Source: Pegoplata infirma (lineage: Eukaryota; Arthropoda; Insecta; Diptera; Anthomyiidae). From it: a stretch of DNA of 64,000 bases. This document shows, piece by piece, positions 44,262-55,387 of this stretch. Location: NCBI GenBank assembly GCA_963921195.1, contig OY992540.1, forward strand, positions 176,919,896 to 176,983,895, in the 5' to 3' direction. The number at the start of each line of letters is the position of its first letter. Position 1 is the stretch's first letter. Under the pieces are notes generated by a model. It saw only the letters and a program-made list of their open reading frames with translations, searched no databases and was not told the DNA's origin. The position numbers and the translations under genes were made by a program.

Positions 44262-44382
44262 ATGAGCACATTGAGTCGCCCAAAATCTCCACATTCCAGC
44301 AGTACCATTAAATCTGGTGATAAAGAGGAGAGTTTCTGGGACAAGTTTAGTACTTTGGGAAGGAAAAAAGGAACTAAAGAAG
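44262..44382 (+). CDS. Candidate first coding exon of a host gene
   Basis: ATG at 44262 has a favourable AAA context. It opens a 40-codon frame, MSTLSRPKSPHSSSTIKSGD then KEESFWDKFSTLGRKKGTKE, that ends at AAAGAAG/GTAACA, a good 5' splice site (exon end 44382, phase 1). Beyond the donor the frame soon reaches a stop at 44418-44420. The peptide is Ser-rich, then has a compact charged/aromatic motif (ESFWDKFSTLGRKK), and has the look of a conserved cytosolic protein N-terminus rather than a transposon. I cannot name the gene. The frame stays open upstream to about 44229 without an ATG. Downstream exons are not found in the window, so the intron would be large and filled with repeats. Confidence 0.55.
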
Positions 44383-44689
44383 GTAACAAGACCCATCAAG
44401 ATTTTCTAACATCGAAATAGTTTAGATTTTCATCAACAATAATTAGATTTTTTGTATATACTATTATATTGCTAAAATTATAACATTTGAGCACAGATGT
44501 TTGCTTAACAATCCCATTGCGTCATCTTTAAAAAAAGCTGTACGTCGGTGCTCTGCACAGAACAGCTATGTGTTTTTCAGTTACCCCAAGTTATAACGAA
44601 CTTCACGAGTTTAGATGCATTTTGGGCATATGACCAGAATACCTAAATCATTCCCAGCATATTAAAACTTTGTGTATCGACTAAGGGGT

Positions 44690-45215
44690 CTTTCCTACGT
44701 CGCGTGAGCTTAGTACTTTGGTGGGGTCACGTCCTCTTTCGAGTGGGCGGGCCTGCAGAGTTAAAAAGTTTTTCTTAAATATAATAAAAAGTACTTATCC
44801 TATTTGGATGAAATAGGTATCATTCGAAAGATTAAAGAAATTCCATTCGAACATTCCTTTACATGAAAAAATTTCATTAACCCGTTAAGAGCCAAAACGC
44901 GATTTTAATTTTTTTTTAATATCTCAAAAATGGGAACTTAAGTTGGCGGCCTTGACTCCAAATTTTATAAAATTTTGTGGGCAGGTAGAGGGGTCAAAGA
45001 TACATCGAGTGGTACCAATTTCAAGGAGCGGTCACGCCCCCTTTCGGAGGGGCGGGTCTTCAAAGTTAAAATTGTTTTGTAAATAACTTAAAAACTACTT
45101 GTCCGATTTGAACGGGATTAGTTGCATTCGAAAGCTTATAAAAATACCTTTCAATAATGTCTATGGTGTTACTTAGTTTAATTAACCCCTTAAGTGCCAC
45201 AACACGGCATTTTTT
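44690..45215. repeat. Two diverged ~306-bp tandem units
   Basis: GGTCACGTCCTCTTTCGAG ... GGGCGGGCCTGCAGAGTTAAA at about 44722 and GGTCACGCCCCCTTTCGGAG ... GGGCGGGTCTTCAAAGTTAAA at about 45030 are related, and both units end in TTAACCC(G/C)TTAAG(A/T)GCCA. The body resembles internal sequence of a dispersed fly repeat. No ends recognised. Confidence 0.65.
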
Positions 45216-45429
45216 TTTGTCATGACTTTTTTAAAAAATGAGTGATATCACAAAACACCACGTTTATAAGTAAAAATTTAGCCCAAATAGGTTGGTAGCC
45301 AAGCAATCAAGCTTTAATTTGCGCCAACAACTACCATTGTAGCTTTTAAATTAACCGAGATATTAAGGGGTAAAGTTGATTTTTTTTGTTATGATAAAAA
45401 TGGGTTGTGAGCCATACATGGGACTATTT

Positions 45430-45530
45430 AAATAAATAATTAATTGACGATTTCATTGGCATTATATTGAAACTAATGCCAATGAAATTTTTATCGTTGG
45501 CATTGTTTCAATCAATGTCAATGCTCGTTA
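45430..45530. repeat. CATTGGCAT inverted words
   Basis: TTTCATTGGCATTATATTG and AATGCCAATGAAATTTTT pair, and GGCATTG recurs twice more. It is a small hairpin cluster, possibly one end of a MITE. Confidence 0.4.
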
Positions 45531-45869
45531 ATACCTATTTTGCACTATCACACTTTTCCATTCTACACATCGAAATTGACCACTTTCTAAAAGATTTTTG
45601 TATTCTTTTTTGATAGAAACCTGGTCGTACCTAATAACTGAACACTTTCTGTCAAAAAAATTTTATAAAATATTTTTCTAACATGGTGAAATTATGCTTG
45701 TATAATGGAAAATTATAATAGTGTAAAGTGGGTATAAGGAATTAGTAGCATTAGTAATGCCAATTATAAAAAATTTCATTGTCATTAATAAATGGCTTAA
45801 TGAAAACAAAGCATTAGCCGTATTAAATGTTGTATTTACGTCAGCGAAATTGTGAAATTTCTTTTGGTT

Positions 45870-46025
45870 AAAGCTTAAAATGGCTATATCTCGAAAACTT
45901 AGCCAGATAGAGCAAAATGGAGGGCATTTTTGGTTCTTTGAATCGCCATAGTTTCGCCGGTCCTCCTCACATGTGTGGACCCTAATAGGTCCAAATTTTG
46001 AATCTAAAAAATTGGCACATCGAAA
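45870..46025 (-). repeat. Dispersed block shared with 18700-18870
   Basis: On the minus strand the order of words TTAGGGTCCACACATGTGAGG, CGGCGAAAC, AAAATGCCCTCCATTTTGC and CTATCTGGCTAAGTTTTCGAG matches the plus strand at 18760-18870. Both copies sit among AT-rich sequence. It is a conserved core of an unidentified repeat family. Confidence 0.65.
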
Positions 46026-46064
46026 AAAATAAAATAACGTTATAGTCATCCAGTATGTCACAGA

Positions 46065-47837
46065 GTGATTCAGAAAAAAGTTTTGATTTCTTTTATGTAT
46101 TCGATGTTTTTAACACTAGTATCATTGTACGCTCAACCAAAAATCATTGTATTCCCAGAGAAAATCGTTGTAAATTCAACAGAAATCATTGTTGATTTTG
46201 ATCCTACAAATATTTATGTTGATTTCAATAAAATTTGTTGTCAGTTTTTGTAAAAGTTGATCAACTCGTTTTTTTTGTTAATCAACTTATATTTTATGTA
46301 AATTCAACTCATATTTTTGTTAATATAAGAAATTTTTTTTTTTAAAAAAAAGCTTGTTATTTTTTGTAAATATTCTTTTATTAAGTATAAATCACAATAT
46401 TTTTTTATTTCTGCAATATTTGAAGATTTTCACAAAGATTTTCACACACACTTCGTTTATTTATGTTATGCACCCATTAGCGATTTTCTAGTTATCTGAT
46501 GATTCCAAAACAAAATCCTAAAAAAAACAAAAAACGTTTTAATATAGTATGAATACATAAAGTAATCAATGTATTTTATTACTTAAGTAATTACCAAATA
46601 TTTACAGATCAGATCCTATTTTTATTTATTTTGCTAATCTATACTTCTATACTTATACTTATATACTTATATATGGGGCATTCCAAGCCAAATCACTCAC
46701 TTTTAGACCCGACCCCTTTCGATTTATTTTATTTTATATATATTTTAGTACTTATTAAGTGCAACTTGGACACCAATTTTCAGCCTTTTATTTCAAGATG
46801 GTGTTGAGTAATCAATTTTTCAAAATGGCGATTTTCTCAAAAAAATAAAAAAATTGAAATTTTTAATTAATTTTGACCATTAAAAAATATAGATATTTTA
46901 AAAAAATTTTGACAACGTTTTGTTGGTATTTCAATTTAGTTTTAGAAAAAAAATATGAAAAAATTATTCGAAGTAATTATCACTTATTTTTTGACGTTTA
47001 AAAATTAAAATCGACTTTTTGAAAAAGTCCGAAACCTTCGATTTTTTTTTTTAAAAAACTACAAAAACTCTACTATAAATTACGCAACTTTTAAGCCATA
47101 ATTCGAGATGTGATCACAATTCTTTTTATTTTTTTTTTAATTTTAAAAATTGCACCTTATATTTTTTGGCTCTGATTTATTTTATATGGTGCTCCAAAAA
47201 AAATAAATTGGTAGATATTGACCCTACCTTACCCCAGATATATTAACTTCGAGGTAAAAATACGTCTCACAAAAATTTAGAACGATCGGAAATGGGTAAG
47301 GCGTTTAGCATGGTCCTTGAAGTTTAAAAAACGGATTACAAGGAAAAATATGATTTTTTTTCTGTTTTCGCAATATTTTTGGTATTTAAAGTTAATTTTT
47401 ATTTCAAGCAATTACAGAATTATGATGTAGAGTAAAATGCCTTTCTAATAAGGTATTAAAAACTAAAATCGGTTGAAAATCAGCCAAGTTATAACAACTT
47501 CCCCAGGCATCTAACGTGTGGCAGACGACTTGATTAAGCAATACAATCCGATTTTTGAAATTCATTGAAATTTTCTACTGTAATAACATTTTTTTATTCT
47601 TCAAGTTTAAATGTAATTTGATGACAAGTATTTTTCATATTGTGTTTTGCTAACATTTTTTAAATTAATGCTAAAAATGCCTGCATTTTCAACACCCTTT
47701 TGAAATCTCTATTTAAAAAAAAAAAATTTTTGTTTTAAAATTTGGAAAAACCGTAAGAATATTACTCTGAAACATGAATAATGAAAAAAATGTTATGACA
47801 ATTTTTTTTTTAATTTTTTATACATTTTGGAGGGTAT
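46065..47837. other. AT-rich, no gene supported
   Basis: Words of the type GTTGATTT and AATTCAAC are reiterated at 46100-46330. The rest has long A/T runs and diverged repeat sequence. The 62-codon frame at 46065-46253 is composed of those repeated words. Confidence 0.4.
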
Positions 47838-47884
47838 AAAAGATTCTGCACAGCCGAATTTAACACTCTCACTTGTTTTTGATA
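47838..47884 (-). mobile_element. DINE-like terminal hairpin
   Basis: On the minus strand ACAAGTGAGAGTGTTAAATTCGGCTGTGCAGAA precedes TTTTATACCCTCCA, the same end arrangement as at 17122 and 58226. It marks the 5' end of a minus-oriented copy whose body extends toward lower coordinates but is too diverged to delimit. Confidence 0.5.
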
Positions 47885-47999
47885 AAATTTTCACTTTTGC
47901 AAATATTTATTACCTGAAAAATATATCCGCAACATTCGTTTAATTTTTATTTTATCTTTTAAAGCAAATTTGTAGTTTTCAGCCAAATTTATATTCTTT

Positions 48000-48590
48000 C
48001 AAAGATTTTTTGTTGTGCTTGATAAAAAACACTGGTTTAAAAAATAAAAAAAAATGTCTGCGCACGAAACGTGACTATATAAATGACTCTAATAACCGTA
48101 TTATAATAGGTATCTTTTTAAAATTTGGCACGTATAACCGTATTCACAAATCACCATTTCGAATTTTAAAGAAATCGGACCAGTTCTTCTTGTAGCCCCC
48201 ATGCAAACCACCTTCCCGATTTTCACAAGAATCTCTCAAATTTCATGAAAATATAAAATATTTAATTAAAATTTTGTTTGTATTGTTAAACGCGTACTAA
48301 AATAACCTTATCAAACCTGATAACCATCGGACCAGTTTTGGACTTAGGCCCACTTGTGAAAATTTCGCCCGATATTCAGTTAAATCGGTTTATTGTCAAC
48401 AAATAGAAGCCTATTTCACTCAAATTTGATTGGTGAGTGTTTTTTACACTTTATAAAGATTTGACAACATATAGATCTAATCGGTCCATGGGACCTATAT
48501 TCCGGGACCCATTTTCCGAAGAAACTCTGGTGTAGGGTATTATATGGTCGGTCTTGACCGACTATAATTTTCTTACTTGTTTTAATAAAA
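48000..48590 (-). mobile_element. DINE-like relative with GTCGGTCAAGACCGAC hairpin
   Basis: On the minus strand ACAAGTAAGAAAATTATAG is followed by the perfect hairpin GTCGGTCAAGACCGAC and ATATAATACCCTACACC. Downstream (48020-48480) are phrases such as AAATCGGACCAG and CGGACCAGTTTTGG that recur within it. The sequence around the hairpin differs from the TACCCTCCAC subfamily, so this is a second subfamily. Confidence 0.55.
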
Positions 48591-48850
48591 CTTAAATATC
48601 TTGTTGACATTTTCTAAAGGTTTTTTTCTTCCTACAACCGTTGAGAAATTTAAAATAAAATTATTGGCTTATAAGTAGGTGTAAAAACCTTTGAAGAATA
48701 CTTGGGTAAAATTATATTTAAATTCACAGGAAAAAAAATTTTGATAAAATCATTTTTTCGTTACAAATTGTAATTGTAACGGTTAATAATGTAAAAAGAA
48801 TGATAATAAACAGGGAAACCAAAAATATGCAGTATCATGTTTTTTCCTGC

Positions 48851-50709
48851 CCGGGTGAAAATGACCATGTATGTTCATATATGATGCATATATGGATGTC
48901 CATACAAGTGCATATCCGTAATTTGAGGGTACATGTACATTAATGATCATACATTGTCATACATGAATTTGTATGCAAATTTTTTTTTTTTTAATTTTTT
49001 CCATAAAACGTCTATATAATAGCTATTAATTGAAAATTTTTCAAATATAAATAATTTGTATTAATTTATAACACAGTTTTTTTATGAGAATTATAAAAAT
49101 TGAATGCATTCATTTATTATTCATGGGACTTTTAAAAATCGAATTTATAAAAACTTACGCATTCAATTTCAAAGTCGAATGACAAAGAAATCGAATGCAT
49201 TCTATATTTTAAAATCAAATGTAAAATCATTCGATAAATTGTGATTGGGGAACGCAGTCATTAAAGTTAAATTCAAGCACCAAATCTAATTAAGGAATGA
49301 AATCCTTCGCAGCTCTGACAGTAATACCGTCAGAGTGTTCGCATTTTCTTCTAAATTTGGTTACGTTGGTGCCGTTCATATTCGCCTATAGAATACAAAA
49401 ATTATAATCAATTTTGATTTATGATCAATATTGTCCGACCGAAAGACTTTTTCAGACTGAACCCTTACATGAACTTCGTCCAATTTTGCAAAGTTCTGCC
49501 GAACCCAACCTTTAAAATAAAAATGTTTTTAAGGCATGTTTGCTATGCAGATGCATTGCATATATGAAGGTGTGTGACATGTACCTATCCACACATAGTT
49601 GCATACATTTACATATATGGAATATTACATTACTTGTGTATGTTCATATATGCTCCCATATATGACATTTATTTCCATATATTGTTCATATACTATCATA
49701 CATGTAATCATGTATGATCATGTATGAACATTAGAGTGTCCCTTATTTTGGAAATGTTGGAAATGTTGAGACGGTACCCCCTCATTTTTTTCCTTTTGAC
49801 TAAAAAATAACTCAGGAAAAATTTTACGCCCCTACGACCACGCCTTCCCTACGCGACGGGGCCTTAAAGAACGGGGCCTTAAAAATCATTTTTCTATACA
49901 AACCAAAAAATTTTTTTCTGATTTTTAATTTTTTTGTTATTAATTATAATATTACTTGGTTAGCTTATTCACGACAAAAAATTTGATTTTGGTGGGATGA
50001 GGCTTATAGTTCTAAAAAAATTTTCGAAAAAAAAAATTTTGAGCTTTTGGGGTCCTACAGTAAAAATTTTTTAAAATTTTTTTTTTTTTAGTTTTGACAA
50101 GCAACGGTTTTAGTTGTAATGTTGCTTTTAATGATATATATTCATAAAAAAAATATTATTCATATCTGTGACATCTTGATCGTGTATCGAAAAACATCAA
50201 AAATGCATTTTTTACCCTTTTTTAGATCACGATAAAGATGTCACAGATAGGAATAATATTTTTTTATGAAAATATATCATTAAAAGCAACAATTCAACTA
50301 AAACGGTTGCTTGTCAAAACAAAAAAAAAATATTTTTTAAAAAATTTTTACTGTAGGACCCCAAAAGCTCTAAATTTTTTTTTTTCGAAAAATTTTTTAG
50401 AACTGAAAGCCTCATCCCACCAAAATCAAATTTTTTGTCGTGAATAAGCTAACCAAGTAATATTATAATTAATAACAAAAAAATTTAAAATCAAAAAAAT
50501 TTTTTTTGCTTTGTATGGAAAAATGATTTTTAAGGCCCCGCTCTTTACGGCCCCGTCGCGTAGGGAAGGCGTGGTCGTAGGGGCGTAAAATTTTTCCTGA
50601 GTTATTTTTTAGTCAAAAGGAAAAAAATGAGGGGGTACCGTATCAACATTTCCAACATTTCCAAAATAAGGGACACTCTAATGAACATACATGGTCATTT
50701 TCACCCGGG
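48851..50709. mobile_element. CATATATG-rich element with 29-bp TIR, split by a hAT palindrome
   Basis: CCCGGGTGAAAATGACCATG at 48851 and its inverse at 50709 are part of a 29-bp perfect TIR. The interior close to both ends is full of CATATATGTTCATA words. The hAT element 49732-50680 sits near its right end. No coding frame. Target duplication not resolved (TG on either side). A related, poorer copy begins at 11294. Confidence 0.8.
49732..50680. mobile_element. 949-bp snap-back hAT element
   Basis: The ends TAGAGTGTCCCTTATTTTGG and the inverse are flanked by a perfect 8-bp duplication ATGAACAT (49724-49731, 50681-50688). The two halves are inverted copies of about 450 bp with only scattered differences, for instance ACGACCACGCCTTCCCTACG on both arms, around a short centre near 50205. 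No transposase. Confidence 0.93.
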
Positions 50710-50779
50710 TGTGCATTTTATTGATAAATGGGTAAGGTATTTATCCGTTTCATAAGTTTTTAAGAAATCTGGCATCGAT

Positions 50780-51325
50780 TTGTTAGAGCATATTTTTTTG
50801 CATATTTTAGCCTTAAAGGCATATTTTTGCATATTTTAGGTTAAAGAGCATATTTTAGCATAAGAGCATATTTTTAGAGCATATTTTAAATTTTTAGAGC
50901 ATTTTTTCACTTTTTAGATCATTTTTTTACATTTTTAGAGCATTTTTTTCATTTTTTTTTTCTATTTTAAGAGCATTCTTTTCCAATTTTTTTATGACAA
51001 CATTTATTTTTAAATTTTTTATCCAACAAGGATGTTTTTTTAAACAATTACGGAATTGTGACGATTGATTCCCCTTTGGCCTGTTCTTGCTTCATATCGG
51101 TATATGAAACTATGTTTTCTTTAGATTGCAACTCGGTAGAAAATATTAAGGCAAATATTTTTGTAGAACATTTTTAACCCTCGAACTACTGCACATAACG
51201 GTATTTGGAAGGTCTATTCTCTAAAAAATTCTATAAAACACCGCAAAAAGGGGCCATATTTTTTTAAGAGCATATTTTCCGTTTTTAAGGGCATTTTTAA
51301 AAAACTGCTTAAAAATATATGCTGT
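50780..51325. repeat. AGAGCATATTTT repeats
   Basis: GAGCATATTTTT and GCATATTTTAG words recur irregularly at 50785-50960 and again at 51265-51325. The arrangement resembles the GCTTATTTT-rich hAT MITE at 6282-6899, but no TIR with duplication was established. Confidence 0.45.
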
Positions 51326-51337
51326 TCCATTATTACT

Positions 51338-51882
51338 TTGAGTCACTGTATAACATTTTTAAAGACAAAAAAAACAGTTGTAACTGAGATCGTGATTGAG
51401 AAGCACACGTTCGTTCCTGGTATTAATTTTGTTAAAACCAGACACGTGGGTCTGTTTGTCGGCCATTCGTATTGGTTATTTCTCACCCGCATTTGGATTG
51501 GTGGTGAATTCGATTATAACTGTAATATACAGTTTCCCATCGTGTTTGTTGCTGATACTCATGCACTCGTTTTGACGCCTCGTGGCGTCTATTACTAGAA
51601 ATTGGTGGAGGACCACAAAAAACTCATCTTAGTATATATATTTATACTATTTGTGCCGTCTAATTTATGTTTAATATGGTTGAGTGCCATTAAAACTCAT
51701 CGATTGAAGAATTAAAAGGATTTGCCCTGTTTCATTAAGGGTTGTTACCAGCCCTAGGAAGAGGGAATCTATGAAAGAAGAATAAGTAACCTGTGACTTG
51801 GTTACACATCTGCTAGCACTGGCATATAAACGAACGTTTTGCCATAATTAAAAGTCAAAAAAAAAAAAAAAAAAAAAAAAAA
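51338..51882 (+). pseudogene. Poly(A)-tailed retrosequence with an 86-codon frame
   Basis: An open frame (51338-51598, with an ATG) ends ...DTHALVLTPRGVYY and is followed by about 250 bases, an ATTAAA signal at 51847-51852 and a run of 26 A (51857-51882). This is the form of a reverse-transcribed mRNA or a LINE 3' end. The region is less AT-rich than its flanks. The peptide is unrecognised. No flanking duplication found, so the 5' boundary is uncertain. Confidence 0.5.
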
Positions 51883-52519
51883 CATACAACTATTCTTTTT
51901 CGTGGTATTCGGATGCATAATAATAAAAATTAATTTGATTCATGTTTCAATTGAAAATAAATACTTTAAAGTTTAAACTTTATTTCAAAACTAAAAATTT
52001 AATAAATAAATTCATTGTATAAAATATCTGGGTTTATTTAAGTTTTAGATTTTTTGTCTATTTCAGTTATGAATTCAAATTTAGTTAAACAAATTTTTAC
52101 CTAAATATTTGTTAAATTTAATTTGTTTAACTAAAATGTTTGCATTCCAATTAATGTGGTAATTATTACTCACATTGTACGGTCTATTTTGTTTATTTCT
52201 TTTGTGTCGTCTGTATTCATTGTTAAGTTTTTTTAAAGACTCCCACAAAAACTCTTGGTATCTTCGTTTGACTTAGAGTTTTCGCTTCCAGTTTTTTGAG
52301 AATGACTGCAGTCTTGTGTGTTATTTTCAACTGCTGGCTTTTTTTTTTAAATGTATAACTACAACAAAGCTATCAACTGAGGAGTTTAACAATTTCAGTG
52401 GAAGTCTGTTTTGAACTGCTGTCAAATGGCACCGACAATTCTGTTTACAACTTGATGTATGTCAGGTTGGTAGCTCTTATAAAGATTTTTGAATAGATAT
52501 GTATGTGTAATTGACAATA

Positions 52520-52898
52520 GCCCTGTTTTTTGCAGACCGGATTAAGATTTGGATTAACTTTATTTAGTTAAAAAATGGGTCAAATCAAGTCCAGAATTTT
52601 TTTTTATAATTTTTTTCTGAAATTACATACAATTAGTAAATATAAACAGTAAAACAAATTAAGCTTTGTCCAAAATGCAAAGAATGAAAAATAGATTTAG
52701 TTAAATCCTAGGATTAACTCAAATTTATTTATACCGTTTTACATTTTGGACAACGCTTAATTTTTTTTCCTGTTTATATTAACCAATTGGATGTAAATTC
52801 AGAAAAAAAATATAAAAAAAATTCTGGACTTGATTTGATCCATTTTTTAACTAAATATAGTTAATCCTAATCTAAATCCGGTCTGCAAAAAACTGGAC
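52520..52898. mobile_element. Mariner-like palindromic MITE
   Basis: The left end GCCCTGTTTTTTGCAGACCGG and the complement of the right end GTCCAGTTTTTTGCAGACCGG open arms of more than 120 bp, including AAATCAAGTCCAGAATTTTT. TA flanks both ends (52518-52519, 52899-52900). Non-coding. Confidence 0.82.
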
Positions 52899-52959
52899 TA
52901 ATATTAGTAATTAACTACTGTTTCCACTAATCATTACTTCCACATGTAATTATAAATAT

Positions 52960-53240
52960 GTTTTTTACAATTACATTTAAAATCAATTACATGTCATTAG
53001 TAATTGAGTTTTTTCAATTACATGTAATTAGTAATTGAGTTTTTTCAATTACAATTACATGTAATTAGTAATTGAGTTTTTTCAATTACAATTACATGTA
53101 ATTAGTAATTGAGTTTTTTCAATTACAATTACATGTAATTAGTAATTGAGTTTTTTTAATTACAATTACATGTAATTAGTAATTGAAAATTTTCAATTAC
53201 TAATTACATGTAATTGTAATTGAAACTGTAATCAATTACA
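52960..53240. repeat. 37-bp minisatellite built on ATTACATGTAAT
   Basis: The unit GTAATTAGTAATTGAGTTTT plus TTCAATTACAATTACAT repeats with a 37-bp period (for example at 53061 and 53098), about five copies. Each unit includes the palindrome ATTACATGTAAT. Confidence 0.88.
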
Positions 53241-53409
53241 CAATGTAATCATTAACGCCCATGTCTGCGACATAGGAGGAGATAAAATTTATTGTCCTCT
53301 TCCCGAGTTTACATATTGTTGCGGTTAACTTATTTGTGCTAAATTTCTGTAAAAGAAGTGCTTTTAAAGATTTTTTTTTGCCAAAATGGCTGCTCGTTTC
53401 GTACCTTCC

Positions 53410-53960
53410 GTTTGCGAAAATAGTAGATCGTAATTTGATCTACTATTTTGAGCCCTGGGCATCCCCCCAGGCTCTTGGATGAGCGCCACGTCATATGACC
53501 CTTCGGTGAGGGTCATCTAGTGACGGTCCGTGAAGTTGTCACTGGGTGTTCTCTAATTTATAAAAACAGAAAATTTAAGTATAAAATTCGTGTTTTTCTG
53601 GACCTAACGCATTCCCGAGATAGGTAAAGATGGGATGTTACTAGTTTTGTATATTTTTAAATGAGATGCAGCCCAAATTCTATTTTATTGTCATTTTGTT
53701 GCCTCACCACATCGACAATTAACAAAAAACTTTATTTCGCAAATAAATGGAGTACAAAAATTAGTTTTGGATGCATGTCAATAAAAAAAATTAAAACTAA
53801 GGCTTTGTGTATCACGGGAACGTGTTACGTCCAGAAAAACGTATTTTATATACATAATTTTTATATTTTAAATAAGTAGAGAACACCCAGTGACAACTTC
53901 ACGGACCGTCACTGGGGTCATCAGTAGTGCCACCGTGGCGGCACTACTGTGATGGAGTTT
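53410..53960. repeat. Chain of hairpins around the hAT MITE
   Basis: Apart from the MITE, the host sequence contains ATAGTAGATCGTAATTTGATCTACTAT, GAGCCCTGGG...CCCCCAGGCTC, ATGACCC TTCGG TGAGGGTCAT (the MITE sits in its 3' arm) and AGTAGTGCCACCGTGGCGGCACTACT (53923-53948). Four consecutive stem-loops within about 150 bp of host sequence suggest a structured element end or RNA. Confidence 0.65.
53518..53914. mobile_element. hAT MITE, 397 bp
   Basis: The inverted ends TAGTGACGGTCCGTGAAGTT and CAGTGACGGTCCGTGAAGTT (complement of right end), continuing to GTCACTGGGTGTTCTCTA, are flanked by the perfect 8-bp duplication GGGTCATC (53510-53517, 53915-53922). It has inverted arms of about 90 bp or more. 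The 72-codon frame at 53661-53879 lies within it and is not a recognisable protein. Confidence 0.93.
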
Positions 53961-53984
53961 TATTTGAATTAACTTCATCATCGG

Positions 53985-54252
53985 TTTTTGAGAAAGATTA
54001 TTCTAGCTCAAGGTCATATTTCTTTTACTAATCATTACGATGATATTGTCAAAGTAACAATTTTCAAGAAACTTTTTATAAAGTTGTTTGTTTTAAATTG
54101 ATTGGTTTGCTCATTTTGCAAGACTTACTCGACACGTGTTTCGGAATTCGTCAAATTCCATTGTCAAGAGTATTTAGCAAATTGACAATCGTTTGTGGCA
54201 AAACATAAAGTCTTATATTCGTATGTAAATAGGCATAATGAGAATTTATGTA
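53985..54252 (+). repeat. 265-bp direct repeat, copy 1 (empty site)
   Basis: GAGAAAGATTATTCTAGCTC through TAAATAGGCATAATGAGAATTTA is repeated at 55388-55792 with about 97 percent or higher apparent identity. This copy has the uninterrupted sequence ACTAATCATTACGATGATA, the empty target of the MITE in copy 2. Confidence 0.88.
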
Positions 54253-54269
54253 CTAAATACACAACATAA

Positions 54270-54750
54270 TACCCCAGGCAGAAAAATACAAACGGGAGAG
54301 CGCTGGCAAAGTACCTTTTATGGTCGCTTGTGTGCTGGGAAAGCACCACAGTTTAGTACTCTCCCAGCGTCCAAAATGATAACCACGGTAAACGGTATGC
54401 CGTTGCTATTTTAAAGCGCTTTGAAAGCGCTTTAAAAACAAAAAAATATGGTGCTATAATAGCACTTTTAGAACAAAAAAATGGGACGTATCTAAATTGT
54501 ATACAGAAGTCCATAAGACATAACTTTTTTTGGTGTTTATTTGAATAAAGAAATTTATTAAATTAGGATAAAAAAATTTATTGACTCATTTATTAGTATA
54601 AAAAAATTTTGAACAAACTTTGAACAATTTTCTAAGTCCCGGAAAAAATTGTTTGCAGTTTTCTTTGCGTTTTGGAATAAAAAATTTATTAAAATGCTTT
54701 TAGAAAAAAAAAAATTGGAAAATTCCCGAAAAAAAGTGGTGTATTGAACC
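54270..54750. other. No gene; small inverted words
   Basis: GGGAGAGCGCTGGC and its approximate inverse ACTCTCCCAGCGTCC are about 80 bp apart, and AAAGCGCTTTGAAAGCGCTTTA is a tandem palindrome at 54411-54433. These may be the ends of short MITEs but do not resolve further. Confidence 0.4.
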
Positions 54751-54757
54751 GAAACGG

Positions 54758-54823
54758 GTATGTATCCGGAGTTTAAGGGTGATGTATCCGGAGTTTAAGG
54801 GTGATGTATCCGGAGTTTAAGAC
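54758..54823. repeat. 22-bp tandem repeat, three copies
   Basis: TGTATCCGGAGTTTAAGGG is repeated at 54761, 54783 and 54805 with a strict 22-bp period. Confidence 0.9.
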
Positions 54824-55387
54824 ACTTCCTCACGAAAGAAACAGGTGTTTTATATAAAAGGTGTCAAGTTTGTAATATGTAGGTCATTGTGTATAAGTGA
54901 CATATCACGAGAACTATCAAGGACCGGCCACTTATCCTGCAGGGAAATAAAAAATATTCCAATTGTTATGAAAATTAATAAATTTTAATAAAAAGTTTAT
55001 ACTTTGAATGGATTTAAATAGAAAAACATTGGAAAGCACTTTTTCGAATTCATACTACCTTCTACACAAAAATAAAGTGCTTTGCCGAGACTTTTTCTTT
55101 GGAACGGTTGGCAGTTTCTGCCTGGGACAGCTCTAAATTTCAAACGAAAAGTCATAACCAAACCATCATTCAAACATACCTTCATATATACAGCTTGTAT
55201 TACAGGCTAGTATTTACATACAGACAGTAGATTTCTTACGCGAGTAAGATGTTCACTGCTTTTGTTGTATTCCCTCTTATTCATAATATGAACAGAAGGA
55301 GAGGCGTGCTATCCTTTTGTTTAAATTCTGTTTTAATTTTTAAATTAATAAAAATTATTTATTATTCGACCTTTAAAATTCTATTTT

